A DNA stretch of 54,769 nucleotides from Eubacteriales Family XIII. Incertae Sedis bacterium (GTDB lineage: Bacteria; Bacillota; Clostridia; Peptostreptococcales; Anaerovoracaceae), in the NCBI GenBank assembly GCA_031266025.1, contig JAISBV010000048.1, positions 1 through 54,769 on the forward strand, given 5' to 3'. Of the stretch, positions 31,976 through 40,688 are shown piece after piece. A program made the translations under genes and the position numbers. Numbering within the stretch: position 1 is the first letter of the stretch; each line of letters opens with the position of its first letter. Below the pieces are notes generated by a model, which worked only from the letters and a program-made list of their open reading frames with translations, was not told where the DNA came from and did not search any database.

Positions 31976-33226
31976 TCACTCGAATTTCTCGAATTTTGCG
32001 GCGACGTTCAGCAAGAGGAATGTTACCAAACCGCAAACGCCAAGGATCAGAAGCATTACGAAAACGGGGAACCACGAGTTGCCGGCATTCTCGTACAGTT
32101 TACTTGAAACCATCGGGCCGATAATTGCGGCGATAATGATGGAACAATTCATGATGCTGAGATTTGCCGCGTAATTTTTTGCTCCGAAAAAGAGATTGAC
32201 TATGGATGCCGACAATGATGCGCTTCCTCCGTAACTCAATCCTGTCAATACGAATCCGATGATGATCCAAACGGACGCGTTGTGCAGTGATCCGAAAATG
32301 AATACGGCGCCGGCCAGTATCATAATCGAACAATCAAGCGACATAGCCGGTCGTCTGCCCCTCATATCGAAAAGCCAACCGAAAAATACCCGGCCGATTC
32401 CGTTGGAAACCGTGACGGTCAAGCCGAGCGCAGCCCCCGCGCCGAAATTCTGCGCGATCGGAACGGCGTTGTTTATAACAAGCAAACCTCCCGATGCGAT
32501 GACAATGATATTGACAAAATATATCCAATAAGAAAATTTGCGGGTCATTTCGGACGGCATGAAGTCATTCGCAATGCCGGGCGACGCAGGGGTCGCGGTT
32601 TGAATGCGTTTTCCCTCCGTGTCATGACTCCTGTGATCCGTTACAGGTTTAAGGAAAAACTGACCCACCGCAAGAATTGCCGCGACGGATACGGCAAGCA
32701 GGAAGAACGTCCTTTGCAGCCCGCTTCCGGCGATTATCCGGTTGACGATACTGCCGAAAATCATCCCCCCGAAACCGTAAGCCATGAGTAATATCCCCGA
32801 AACAGTTCCCGCCTTTTCGGGGAAAGAACGCACTGCGGCTGTAAGGGCCGAGTTGTACACAAGCCCTACCCCGAGTCCGCAGAATACGCTGTAAAATATA
32901 TACATGATCAAAAGGCTTTTTGCCGGCTCTTGCGAAGGCATGAAAGACAAGGCAAGGAATCCTGTGAACATAAGCGCGGCCGCAATTAAAACGACAAGGC
33001 CGTTTTTTATTTTTCGGAGAAGCATTCCGCTGATCAATCCTCCAACGCACCAACATATCATCGAAATCGTGAAAACCAACGACAACTCACTTTCGCTCCA
33101 CATTGGGTAAACATCGCTCAGAGGGTTCTTAAAAACAGACCACGCGTAAATCAGGCCAACGAGCATGAGCATTATTGCGCCGACAACGGCGGTAATACTT
33201 CTTTTGTGTTTTCCGGACTGTTGCAT
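31976..33226 (-). CDS. MFS transporter, OFA (oxalate/formate antiporter-like) family
   Basis: 416 residues with about 12 membrane helices. AVVGAIMLMLVGLIYAWSVF and WSESELSLVFTISMICWCVGG match the first helices of the OFA family (carriers of oxalate, formate and related carboxylates). AVRSFPEKAGTVSGILLMAYGFGG is the usual cytoplasmic loop. It is oriented opposite to the etf operon and to the reductase gene. It probably imports the acid substrate or exports a fermentation acid. A 13-bp direct repeat lies at its start. Confidence 0.87.
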   Translation of the reverse strand: MQQSGKHKRSITAVVGAIMLMLVGLIYAWSVFKNPLSDVYPMWSESELSLVFTISMICWCVGGLISGMLLRKIKNGLVVLIAAALMFTGFLALSFMPSQEPAKSLLIMYIFYSVFCGLGVGLVYNSALTAAVRSFPEKAGTVSGILLMAYGFGGMIFGSIVNRIIAGSGLQRTFFLLAVSVAAILAVGQFFLKPVTDHRSHDTEGKRIQTATPASPGIANDFMPSEMTRKFSYWIYFVNIIVIASGGLLVINNAVPIAQNFGAGAALGLTVTVSNGIGRVFFGWLFDMRGRRPAMSLDCSIMILAGAVFIFGSLHNASVWIIIGFVLTGLSYGGSASLSASIVNLFFGAKNYAANLSIMNCSIIIAAIIGPMVSSKLYENAGNSWFPVFVMLLILGVCGLVTFLLLNVAAKFEKFE

Positions 33227-33229
33227 ATG

Positions 33230-33266
33230 ATTCGACCCGCCTTCGGATAAATTATTCGACCCGCCT
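33230..33266. repeat. Direct repeat at the start of the OFA-type carrier gene
   Basis: ATTCGACCCGCCT occurs at 33230-33242 and again at 33254-33266, with 24-bp pitch, directly before the start codon of the minus-strand carrier. It duplicates the possible ribosome site GGCGGG and might be an operator. TATATCATCT/TATATCATCA follows as a second small repeat. Nothing else is seen in the 231-bp gap except a possible promoter at 33343-33370 (TTGTGA-16-TATAAT) for the reductase gene. Confidence 0.35.
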
Positions 33267-33457
33267 ATTATATCATCTTATATCATCAAATGACGCGCGA
33301 TATTTATTCTCTTTTCGAATGTAAATAATATTTAAGCGGTATTTGTGAATTTGAATATTTATCATATAATAATATCGATGAGAAAAGTCGGGAGTAAATA
33401 TGAAACTTCGTTTCATGGTTTATTGCCGGCAGCCGACAGACTGCAATGGTGGTGAAA

Positions 33458-35437
33458 ATGGATAAAACAGATAACTACAAGAACCTGCTTGCGCCGATCA
33501 AGATAGGTACGCATATCTATCGAAATCGTATCCTTGCGGCGCCGATCTACTGCGGCGTCTTCGTCAATATTCCGCCGTTACGCGATATGCTGTTCCACGA
33601 GATCGGGGCGCGGGCTCGCGGGGATTTTGCACAGGTAACTATAGGAGAAACGCCGGTTGATTATGAATTCGCGAGCAGAGAACCGTTTCCGCCGATTGAT
33701 TTTTCGAAATACGCAGGTCGTTCTTTCGAAGATTTGAGCGCTCTTGCGCTGATGATTCAAACGGGCGGAGCAAAAGCTTTGATAGAACTTTCACATTGCG
33801 GTGAATCCATGACAAAACTGCCGAATAATCCCGATCCGATCGGCCCTACGGGATTTGTTCGCGAAGAGGACGGCGTACGGGTCAAGGAAATGGATCGTAA
33901 CGACATGGAAACGGTTACGGAACATTTCGTCCGAGCCGCCGCTTTTATGAAGGCGGCGGGCTTTGACGGCGTTTTGGTTCATGCGGGGCACGGATGGCTT
34001 TTGCATCAGTTTCTTTCCGCGCGAACAAACAGGCGCACGGATGAGTACGGGGGCAGCCTTGAAAATCGGGCAAAATTCCCGGTGGAGGTTCTCAAGGCGA
34101 TTCGCAACGCTGTGGGTGAGGATTTTATATTGGAAATGCGCGTATCCGGCGACGAAAAGATGCCCGAAGGCATGGGCGTTCCGGAAACGGCGGCTTTCTG
34201 TAAAATGGCGGAGCCGTATATAGATTTTATCCATGTATCCGTCGGCGTATATCGTGACCCTGTCCTTTCCGGTGAATTTTCTTCCATGTACCAAGCTCAC
34301 GGGTTGAATGCGGAGGATGCGGCGCTTATAAAAAAACAGGTCGGTATTCCTGTGGCTGCGGTGGGCGGAATTGCAGATCCGGTATTGGCGGAGAAATTAA
34401 TATCAGAAGGAAAATGCGACCTTGTCGCGCTCGCAAGACCTGCAACCGCGGAACCGTCTTTCGCGAAAAAGATAATTGAAGGAAACGCGGATGATATCAC
34501 GAAATGCATCCGTTGCTTCAAATGTTTCCCGGGCGAACTTGAGGAGAATCTCGACAAGCTCGATAAACTCTTCGGTTGCACGGTTAACCCGGAAGCTTTT
34601 TTCTACGATAAGGAACTTTTGGGAAAAAGGCCCGATTCAAAAAGTGTGCTTGTCATAGGGGGCGGCGTTGCGGGAATGCAGGCCGCAATCACAGCCCACG
34701 ATCGCGGTCATCGCGTTATCCTTATCGAAAAAAGTTCGGCCTTGGGTGGACTCGTAAATTTCACGAACACGGATGTTTACAAGACAGATCTGCGGGACTT
34801 CAAAAATTTGCTCATCCGCCGGGTTGAACGGCGGAACATAGAGATATTGCTTAACACGGCGTTTTCTTTCGATATGATTCGCGAATATAAGATAAACGCC
34901 GCCGTTATTGCAATCGGCTCCGTACCTTTAATTCCGAATATCCGGGGCATCCGGAATGCTTTGCATGCGCTCGATGTTTACAGTGCGCCGGATTTCATCA
35001 GGCAGCGCATCATTATAATAGGCGGCGGTTTGGTCGGTTGCGAAACGGGAATCAATCTTGCCAAGCAGGGAAAAGAGGTGCTTATTATCGAAATGCAGGA
35101 TGAAGTTGCATCGGACAGTTATCCGATGCATCGGATAGCGTTATTGAATGAAATGGACGGGTTGCTCGTATACAAAACAGGCCTGAAATGCACGGAAATA
35201 TATTCCGGCAGTATTGAAGCGGAGGACAAAGATGGCATTGCCGTGAAAATGTCCGCGGATCAGATCATCTTTGCCCTCGGTATGCGCGGACTGACCGGCG
35301 AAGCGGAAAAACTCGCGGAAGATATACGCGGAGCGAATGAGCGGGTATCCGTATATAAAATCGGAGATTGCAACAATGCTCGAAAAGTGTACGAAGCGGT
35401 AAGAGAGGGTTTTACAGCAGGGCTTTCTATACATTGA
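33458..35437 (+). CDS. Old-yellow-enzyme-type NADH:flavin oxidoreductase with Fe-S and FAD domains
   Basis: 659 residues from ATG 33458 (GGTGG five bases upstream). Residues 1-340 form an FMN TIM barrel with GHGWLLHQFLSARTNRRTDEYGGSLENR, followed by Fe-S Cys motif C-x2-C-x2-C and CTVNP (about 345-370), then an FAD/NAD(P) Rossmann half (SVLVIGGGVAGMQAA and IIIIGGGLVGCETG). This plan is that of 2-enoate and 2,4-dienoyl-CoA reductases and BaiCD-type enzymes. The barrel motif has Trp where many members have Tyr (HGW). It is expected to reduce an activated double bond with NADH. Family firm; substrate unknown. Confidence 0.88.
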   Translation: MDKTDNYKNLLAPIKIGTHIYRNRILAAPIYCGVFVNIPPLRDMLFHEIGARARGDFAQVTIGETPVDYEFASREPFPPIDFSKYAGRSFEDLSALALMIQTGGAKALIELSHCGESMTKLPNNPDPIGPTGFVREEDGVRVKEMDRNDMETVTEHFVRAAAFMKAAGFDGVLVHAGHGWLLHQFLSARTNRRTDEYGGSLENRAKFPVEVLKAIRNAVGEDFILEMRVSGDEKMPEGMGVPETAAFCKMAEPYIDFIHVSVGVYRDPVLSGEFSSMYQAHGLNAEDAALIKKQVGIPVAAVGGIADPVLAEKLISEGKCDLVALARPATAEPSFAKKIIEGNADDITKCIRCFKCFPGELEENLDKLDKLFGCTVNPEAFFYDKELLGKRPDSKSVLVIGGGVAGMQAAITAHDRGHRVILIEKSSALGGLVNFTNTDVYKTDLRDFKNLLIRRVERRNIEILLNTAFSFDMIREYKINAAVIAIGSVPLIPNIRGIRNALHALDVYSAPDFIRQRIIIIGGGLVGCETGINLAKQGKEVLIIEMQDEVASDSYPMHRIALLNEMDGLLVYKTGLKCTEIYSGSIEAEDKDGIAVKMSADQIIFALGMRGLTGEAEKLAEDIRGANERVSVYKIGDCNNARKVYEAVREGFTAGLSIH

Positions 35438-35521
35438 ATGACGGCGTCAGTTCCCTCGGCTGCGGTTGGACGGAGCCAACATTGAACCACCGAATCGGCT
35501 TTATGGTAAAGGAGAAATCCC

Positions 35522-36430
35522 ATGAGCATGAATAAGGTAACAATGCTTCAAATAGACTACTTTCTTGCCGTCGCCGAAAAACTTTCCTTCACGGAATCGG
35601 CAAACGCGCTCTACACCTCGCAATCCTCGGTAAGCAAACAGATTGCGCTTCTTGAAAGACAAATCGGAGCCGATTTGTTTTACCGCACAAAGCGTTCGGT
35701 CAGGCTGTCCGCCGCCGGCGAAGTATTGTATGAAAGGCTGAACGGTATTTCCGAAAAAATCGACGCCGCAATCGAAGAGGCCATCATCGCAAGTACGGGA
35801 GAAAACAATACCCTCAACATAGGAATTTTCAGCGGTATTGACACGGGATTCTTTCTTCCCGGATTTTTGCACAAGTTCCGCAGCGAGCACAGCAATATTC
35901 GGCTCAATTTCGAGCGCAGGCATTTTCAGCAATTGCGTGAAAAACTGATAGACGGGCATTTCGATCTTATCGTGACCTTCGATTTTGATATCTCCGATGC
36001 GGTGAAAGAAGCCGCGGCTCTCGCAATAAAACCCATCAAACGAATAAACACATGTATTCTTATTCCCGGCAACGACCCGCTCGCGTTAAAGGAGAACATC
36101 ATAATTGAAGATTTCAAGAACGCGAATTTCGTAATCATCTCACGCAAGGAATCTCCGGGAGGAAATAAACATGTACTGCAGTTTTTTGAGCGGTACGGAC
36201 TTTCTCCGAATATAGTGGAAGAACTTCCAAACTATGAATCCCTTCTTCTCGCGGTACAGACCGGAAAAGGCGCAACCGTTATAGACGATAACGAACGGCG
36301 CAATCTTCAGAACGGCATTCAAGCCGTCAGGCTCGAAGACGATTTCAATGTAGTGGTCATCGCGTGGAGAAAGGATGACGCAAAACCCGCCCTTCGCATC
36401 TTTATTGATGAACTCTCGATCTATATTTGA
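35522..36430 (+). CDS. LysR-family transcriptional regulator
   Basis: 302 residues. The N-terminal helix-turn-helix QIDYFLAVAEKLSFTESANALYTSQSSVSKQIALLE is typical of LysR. The ligand domain (about 90-300) begins LNIGIFSGIDTGFF. AAAGGAG precedes the ATG by 7 nt. It is in line with the reductase gene upstream (84 bp) and the carrier-protein operon downstream (42 bp), so it may sense the pathway substrate and control these genes. Binding sites were not identified with certainty. Confidence 0.9.
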   Translation: MSMNKVTMLQIDYFLAVAEKLSFTESANALYTSQSSVSKQIALLERQIGADLFYRTKRSVRLSAAGEVLYERLNGISEKIDAAIEEAIIASTGENNTLNIGIFSGIDTGFFLPGFLHKFRSEHSNIRLNFERRHFQQLREKLIDGHFDLIVTFDFDISDAVKEAAALAIKPIKRINTCILIPGNDPLALKENIIIEDFKNANFVIISRKESPGGNKHVLQFFERYGLSPNIVEELPNYESLLLAVQTGKGATVIDDNERRNLQNGIQAVRLEDDFNVVVIAWRKDDAKPALRIFIDELSIYI

Positions 36431-36472
36431 ACAAAGCCGGCATTGAATAAATTTAAGAAAAGGAGGTGAAGT

Positions 36473-36718
36473 ATGTCTGTAAGAAACGAAGCGTTGGAAA
36501 TCATCATAAGCAGGTCTTCCGAGATCATGCGCCTTGATCCCTCGACATTAAACAAGGAAACGAGTTTTGAAGAGCTCGGATTCAAATCGGCAAATTATGT
36601 GATGGTTACGACGGTGTTGGAGGATGCGTTTGATGTGGAGGTGCCTTATATGGACTTCAAGCGCAACAAGACTTTTGGAGAGGCCGCCGAGTATATAGAA
36701 GAGCTTGTGGAATCCTAA
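36473..36718 (+). CDS. Acyl carrier protein-like protein (unusual attachment motif)
   Basis: 81 residues, the length and helical pattern of an acyl carrier protein. The attachment site reads LGFKSANYVMV instead of the usual LGxDSLxxVEL; S39 is the expected phosphopantetheine serine, with Lys and Ala replacing the flanking Asp and Leu. The remainder, DAFDVEVPYMDFKRNKTFGEAAEYI, follows the standard fold. The preceding AGGAGG is a strong ribosome site. Next gene 15 bp away. A carrier in a catabolic cluster, with an AcpS gene at 45118, suggests acyl groups are processed bound to it. Confidence 0.82.
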   Translation: MSVRNEALEIIISRSSEIMRLDPSTLNKETSFEELGFKSANYVMVTTVLEDAFDVEVPYMDFKRNKTFGEAAEYIEELVES

Positions 36719-36733
36719 GGAGAAAAGACGATT

Positions 36734-38494
36734 ATGAGCGAAGATAAAAAGATCGAAATTTTTGTTAAAAAGGAAGTGTTCAATGGGAAAGAGTTCGAAG
36801 TGGCTTACCGCAAGGCACGTGAGCCGGTCGATCCCGAAGAGGGGATAGATCTGTCAAAAGCGGAAGGCATCGATTCAACCGCGCACGGGTTTTGCGCGAA
36901 ATTCAATCAACGCCTGTATAAGAGCGAGGACGGCATTATTTGCGAACAGGATGTACCCATGACGCTTTCCGACGGTGCGGTCATATACTGCGATATTTAC
37001 CGCAAAGACGGCGACGGCAATATTCCCGCGCTTGTATCGTGGAGCTATTACGGGAAGCGTCCCGGGGACGGCATGAGCGAGTGGCAGATCATGGGCGTGC
37101 CGCCGGGAACCGTTTCGCGTATGGCCAAATTCGAATCGCCGGATCCGAGCTACTGGTGTCACTACGGCTATGCCGTGGTCAACGTCGATCCGAGAGGCGT
37201 TGGTCATTCCGGGGGCGATGTAAATATGTTCGGCGGCCGGGATGCGAGAGACGGCGCCGAATTTATAGAATGGCTGGCCGAACGGCATTGGTGTAACGGG
37301 CGTATAGGAATGAGCGGGAATTCAGGCGTGGCGATGCCTCAGCTCAGGATCGCGGCCTTGCAGCCCCCGCATCTGACCTGCATCGCTCCTTGGGAACAGA
37401 CGAACGATATCTACAGCGAATCGATTTACGAAGGCGGTATCCCCGCGCTTTCTTTCAACGAGTTTATTATCAGTTCGATCACAGGCCCGAATCTCGTTGA
37501 CGACCTTGTGGAAAACGGACGCCGTTATCCGCTGTTCAATGATTATTGGGCGGACAAAGTGCCGGATACGGAAAAAATCAAAATACCTGTCTATATGACC
37601 TTGTCGTATCATCATTTTCACTGTCACGGGTCAATCACGGCATTCCGTAAGATTCGCTCGACGCGCAAGTGGATGCGTATGCACCGCGAACAGGAATGGC
37701 CGGATCAATTCACACCCAAAAATCTCGATGACTTGCGGCGCTTCTTTGATCGCTATCTTAAAGGAATCAACAACGGATGGGAGATGACGCCGCGTTACCG
37801 CATTGAAGTTATGGATGCGTATGACATAAACTATCAGACGGATCGTCCGGAAAAAGAATATCCGTTAAAGAGAACGGAATATACCAGATTCTATCTCGAT
37901 GCGAAAAACAAAGTTTTGGCGCGTGAGCTTCCGCCCGGGCCCGCGTCGCTTTCTTACGACAGCGAGAAAGAAGAAGCGGAGTTTGATTTTGTGTTTGAAG
38001 AAGAAACCGAAGTGACGGGCTATATTTGGGTGAGGCTGTGGGTCGAATCGAAGGAACATGACGAAATGGATCTCTTTATCAATGTGCGTAAGCTCGATGA
38101 AAACGGCGAATGGCTCCCGAATTATATACTCGGAGAACCGCACCCCGGCTCATGGGGAAAGCTTCGTGTTTCTCACCGTGAGATCGACGAAGATCGCACG
38201 ACGAAATTCGAACCGTGGCATCCTCACACGAGTGAACAAAAACTGAAACCCGGGGAGATCGTTCCGGTTGATATCGCTATCGTGCCGTCGTCCCGTATTT
38301 TTCACGCGGGCCAAGGGATAAGGCTGCAGATAGCGGGCCGTTATATAAGGGAGGGTTGGTTTGAACCCTTGTCATGGGAAACGGACAACAAAGGCGTGCA
38401 CATCATCCATGCCGGCGGGCAATATGATTCCTTCATTCAGCTTCCTGTGATTCCTCCGAAATATAAAACAAAGGACGGCTATACCTATCGTTAA
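36734..38494 (+). CDS. CocE/NonD-family alpha/beta hydrolase (X-Pro dipeptidyl-peptidase-like)
   Basis: 586 residues with no signal peptide. The catalytic half includes NVDPRGVGHSGG and RIGMSGNSGVAMPQ, where S197 is the expected nucleophile in G-N-S-G-V-A. The C-terminal ~190 residues (TRFYLDAKNKVLARELPPG ... RLQIAGRYIREG) form the jelly-roll domain typical of CocE and X-Pro dipeptidyl-peptidases. Family members hydrolyse esters or amides of acyl groups. Placed between the carrier protein and the flavoprotein, it could release or transfer an acyl group to or from the carrier; this is inference. Confidence 0.85.
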   Translation: MSEDKKIEIFVKKEVFNGKEFEVAYRKAREPVDPEEGIDLSKAEGIDSTAHGFCAKFNQRLYKSEDGIICEQDVPMTLSDGAVIYCDIYRKDGDGNIPALVSWSYYGKRPGDGMSEWQIMGVPPGTVSRMAKFESPDPSYWCHYGYAVVNVDPRGVGHSGGDVNMFGGRDARDGAEFIEWLAERHWCNGRIGMSGNSGVAMPQLRIAALQPPHLTCIAPWEQTNDIYSESIYEGGIPALSFNEFIISSITGPNLVDDLVENGRRYPLFNDYWADKVPDTEKIKIPVYMTLSYHHFHCHGSITAFRKIRSTRKWMRMHREQEWPDQFTPKNLDDLRRFFDRYLKGINNGWEMTPRYRIEVMDAYDINYQTDRPEKEYPLKRTEYTRFYLDAKNKVLARELPPGPASLSYDSEKEEAEFDFVFEEETEVTGYIWVRLWVESKEHDEMDLFINVRKLDENGEWLPNYILGEPHPGSWGKLRVSHREIDEDRTTKFEPWHPHTSEQKLKPGEIVPVDIAIVPSSRIFHAGQGIRLQIAGRYIREGWFEPLSWETDNKGVHIIHAGGQYDSFIQLPVIPPKYKTKDGYTYR

Positions 38495-38521
38495 CAACGT
38501 GACAGAGAGGAGACAGAGACA

Positions 38522-40003
38522 ATGAAACAGATGGATGCGGATATCATCGTTGTGGCCGCCGGTCTTTCCGGACTGTCGGCTGCGGTTGCGGCGGGTGAAA
38601 AAGGAGCGAAAGTCGCTGTGTTTGAGAAGGCCAACACCACAGGAGGCGCCGCCAACATGGGCATGGGCCCTCTGGGCATCGGATCTCGAATCCAGAAAGA
38701 ACAGATGGTGACGATAACGCCGGGCGAAGCGCTTCGGAAGCATATGTATTTCACGCATTGCCGCGTAGACTTGCGGATAGTGCGCGAGTACTATTTTAAG
38801 TCCGGCGAAACCATCGATTGGTTACAGGATATGGGCGTAAGATTCGCCGGAGCGCAGCGCGCCTTCAGTGCGCCGGAAGCGACAAAGGCGTATTCGGACG
38901 GTGAGTTTACCTGGCACGTCGTGATTGCGGATGACGGTACAGTCGGGCCGAGAAGCGCGACGTCCATGACCTCCGCTTTGACGCGCCGCGCAAAAGAGCT
39001 ATGTGTTGAGTTTTATCTTGAAACCCCGGTCAAGGAAATCATTACGGAAAACGGCGAAGCTGTCGGCGTTCGCGCGGTGAATCGGGACGGGGAGGAAATC
39101 GAATGCACCGGCGGCGCGGTCATTCTCGCGACGGGAGGATTTGGCGCGAATCCGCAGATGATCAAGGAACAGACAGGCTTTGAATTCGGAAAAACCATTT
39201 TCAATTTCGCTATTCCCGGTATGGTCGGAGACGGGATCAAGATGGCTTGGGCGGCCGGGGCGGGACATACGGATTGCACCATGGAACTGATGTACCAGCT
39301 TCCGGATAATATGAACCACTTCATATTGGACGGCGCGTTCAGGCAGCCCTGTCTATGGATCAACCGCCTCGGCGAACGCTTCATACCGGAAGACCAGATC
39401 GCAAATACAACCTTCACGGGCAACGCTATCGCGACGCAGCCGGGCAAGATATGCTTTTCTGTATTCGACGACGCCTTGCTGGCGCATTATCGGAAAGACG
39501 GCGGCGACATCCCCTCGCACGTCCATCCGCACGACCTTTACGAGCATTTTAACGAGGAATGGGAGAGGGATCTGGCCGCAGGCTATGAGCCGATTTGCGA
39601 AGCGGCGAGTTTGGAAGAGCTTGCGGAAAAATCAGGGATCAACAAAGCCGGACTGCTGAACACGGTCAAACAGTATAACGAGGATTGCGAAAGAGGTTAT
39701 GACAGCATCTTTGAAAAAGATCGCAGATACATGCAAAAAATCGGAAACGGAAAACTGTATTGCTGCAGGCAGAACGTCGGCGCCTACGGTTCGCTCGGCG
39801 GCATTCTCATCAATTACAGGATGGAGGCGCTGACGCCCGGTTACGAACCCATCCCGGGGCTTTACGCCGTCGGTACGGACTCGTGCAACATTTTCGGAGA
39901 CAGTTACCCGTTCATTTTTCCGGGCAACACGATGGGTTGGTGCGTGAACAGCGGACGCATCGCGGGTGAAAACGCTGTGAATTTTGCTTTCGTGGAGGAT
40001 TAG
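38522..40003 (+). CDS. FAD-dependent fumarate-reductase/succinate-dehydrogenase-type flavoprotein
   Basis: 493 residues. The FAD site is VVAAGLSGLSAAVAAGEKGAKVAVFEK (first Gly of GxGxxG is Ala), with GAVILATGGFGANP and the C-terminal GLYAVGTDSCNIFG. It lacks cytochrome, FMN-attachment and signal regions, so it is a soluble cytoplasmic protein. Relatives reduce fumarate, other enoates or dehydrogenate ring ketones. Expressed with the carrier protein and hydrolase (27 bp gap). A convergent electron-transfer operon begins 11 bp beyond its stop. Confidence 0.87.
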   Translation: MKQMDADIIVVAAGLSGLSAAVAAGEKGAKVAVFEKANTTGGAANMGMGPLGIGSRIQKEQMVTITPGEALRKHMYFTHCRVDLRIVREYYFKSGETIDWLQDMGVRFAGAQRAFSAPEATKAYSDGEFTWHVVIADDGTVGPRSATSMTSALTRRAKELCVEFYLETPVKEIITENGEAVGVRAVNRDGEEIECTGGAVILATGGFGANPQMIKEQTGFEFGKTIFNFAIPGMVGDGIKMAWAAGAGHTDCTMELMYQLPDNMNHFILDGAFRQPCLWINRLGERFIPEDQIANTTFTGNAIATQPGKICFSVFDDALLAHYRKDGGDIPSHVHPHDLYEHFNEEWERDLAAGYEPICEAASLEELAEKSGINKAGLLNTVKQYNEDCERGYDSIFEKDRRYMQKIGNGKLYCCRQNVGAYGSLGGILINYRMEALTPGYEPIPGLYAVGTDSCNIFGDSYPFIFPGNTMGWCVNSGRIAGENAVNFAFVED

Positions 40004-40014
40004 AGACTTCCCTA

Positions 40015-40659
40015 TTACTCCCTGCGCCGGCGCCGGCGCGTGGGTTCGGGTGAAAAACTCCCTGCGGGAACAGGTTCGTCCGGAACGCGCGGCTTGACGC
40101 TGCCGGCGATCAAAACGGCGTTTTCGGGGCAAGCGTCCGCGCAGAGCCCGCAACATGTGCAAAGATCATCCTCTATAACATGTATATAAGCGTTCCTGCC
40201 TGTGACGGCTCGCCCGGCGCAGACAGGAACGCATTTTCCGCAGCCTGTGCATTTGTCCGGCGCTATGTAATAGGATATGAAACCGGAACAGATCATGTCC
40301 GGGCATTGTCTGCGGATCAGATGGTCATCCCACCTTTCCCTTTGTTTTTCGATCGATGATACAATCAATGCGGAAACATGTCCGCTCATCGCACAATCGG
40401 AAGCGAGAGAAATATTTTTACAAAGCTGTAACAGCAATTTCATATCGCCCTCACGCGCCTTGTTCCTTACGATACCGTCGAGGATAAACGCAAGCTGAGT
40501 GACTCCGTCCCTGCAAAACGTACCCTTGCCGCAGGAAAGCGCCCGCCCTTTTTCGGCGATTTCGCGGGCGGCGAAAACAGGGCATTTCCGTTCGGGGAAT
40601 TCATCGAAAAAATCGAGCGAAGGAAGCTTGTCCGTATTTACGTCACAAATGTGTTTCAC
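40015..40659 (-). CDS. NuoF-tail/2x[4Fe-4S] ferredoxin-like electron carrier
   Basis: 214 residues from GTG 40659, with AAGGAG six bases before it. The first half holds LSCGKGTFCRDG and later LASDCAMSG, a reduced copy of the C-terminal NuoF [4Fe-4S] region. The second half is a two-cluster ferredoxin: C137/C140/C143/C147 and C167/C170/C173/C177. It has no NADH- or FMN-binding part of NuoF. Follows the NuoG-GltD fusion by 29 bp. Likely passes electrons between it and another partner. The C-terminus ends in a run of arginines and a glutamate. Confidence 0.72.
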   Translation of the reverse strand: MKHICDVNTDKLPSLDFFDEFPERKCPVFAAREIAEKGRALSCGKGTFCRDGVTQLAFILDGIVRNKAREGDMKLLLQLCKNISLASDCAMSGHVSALIVSSIEKQRERWDDHLIRRQCPDMICSGFISYYIAPDKCTGCGKCVPVCAGRAVTGRNAYIHVIEDDLCTCCGLCADACPENAVLIAGSVKPRVPDEPVPAGSFSPEPTRRRRRRE

Positions 40660-40688
40660 TTCTTTCTCCTTAATCAAACATACGGCGC

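Noticed and set aside
33458-35437. Naming as fadH (2,4-dienoyl-CoA reductase) or baiCD
   Set aside because: Same architecture is shared by many reductases with different substrates, and the active-site Tyr motif differs.
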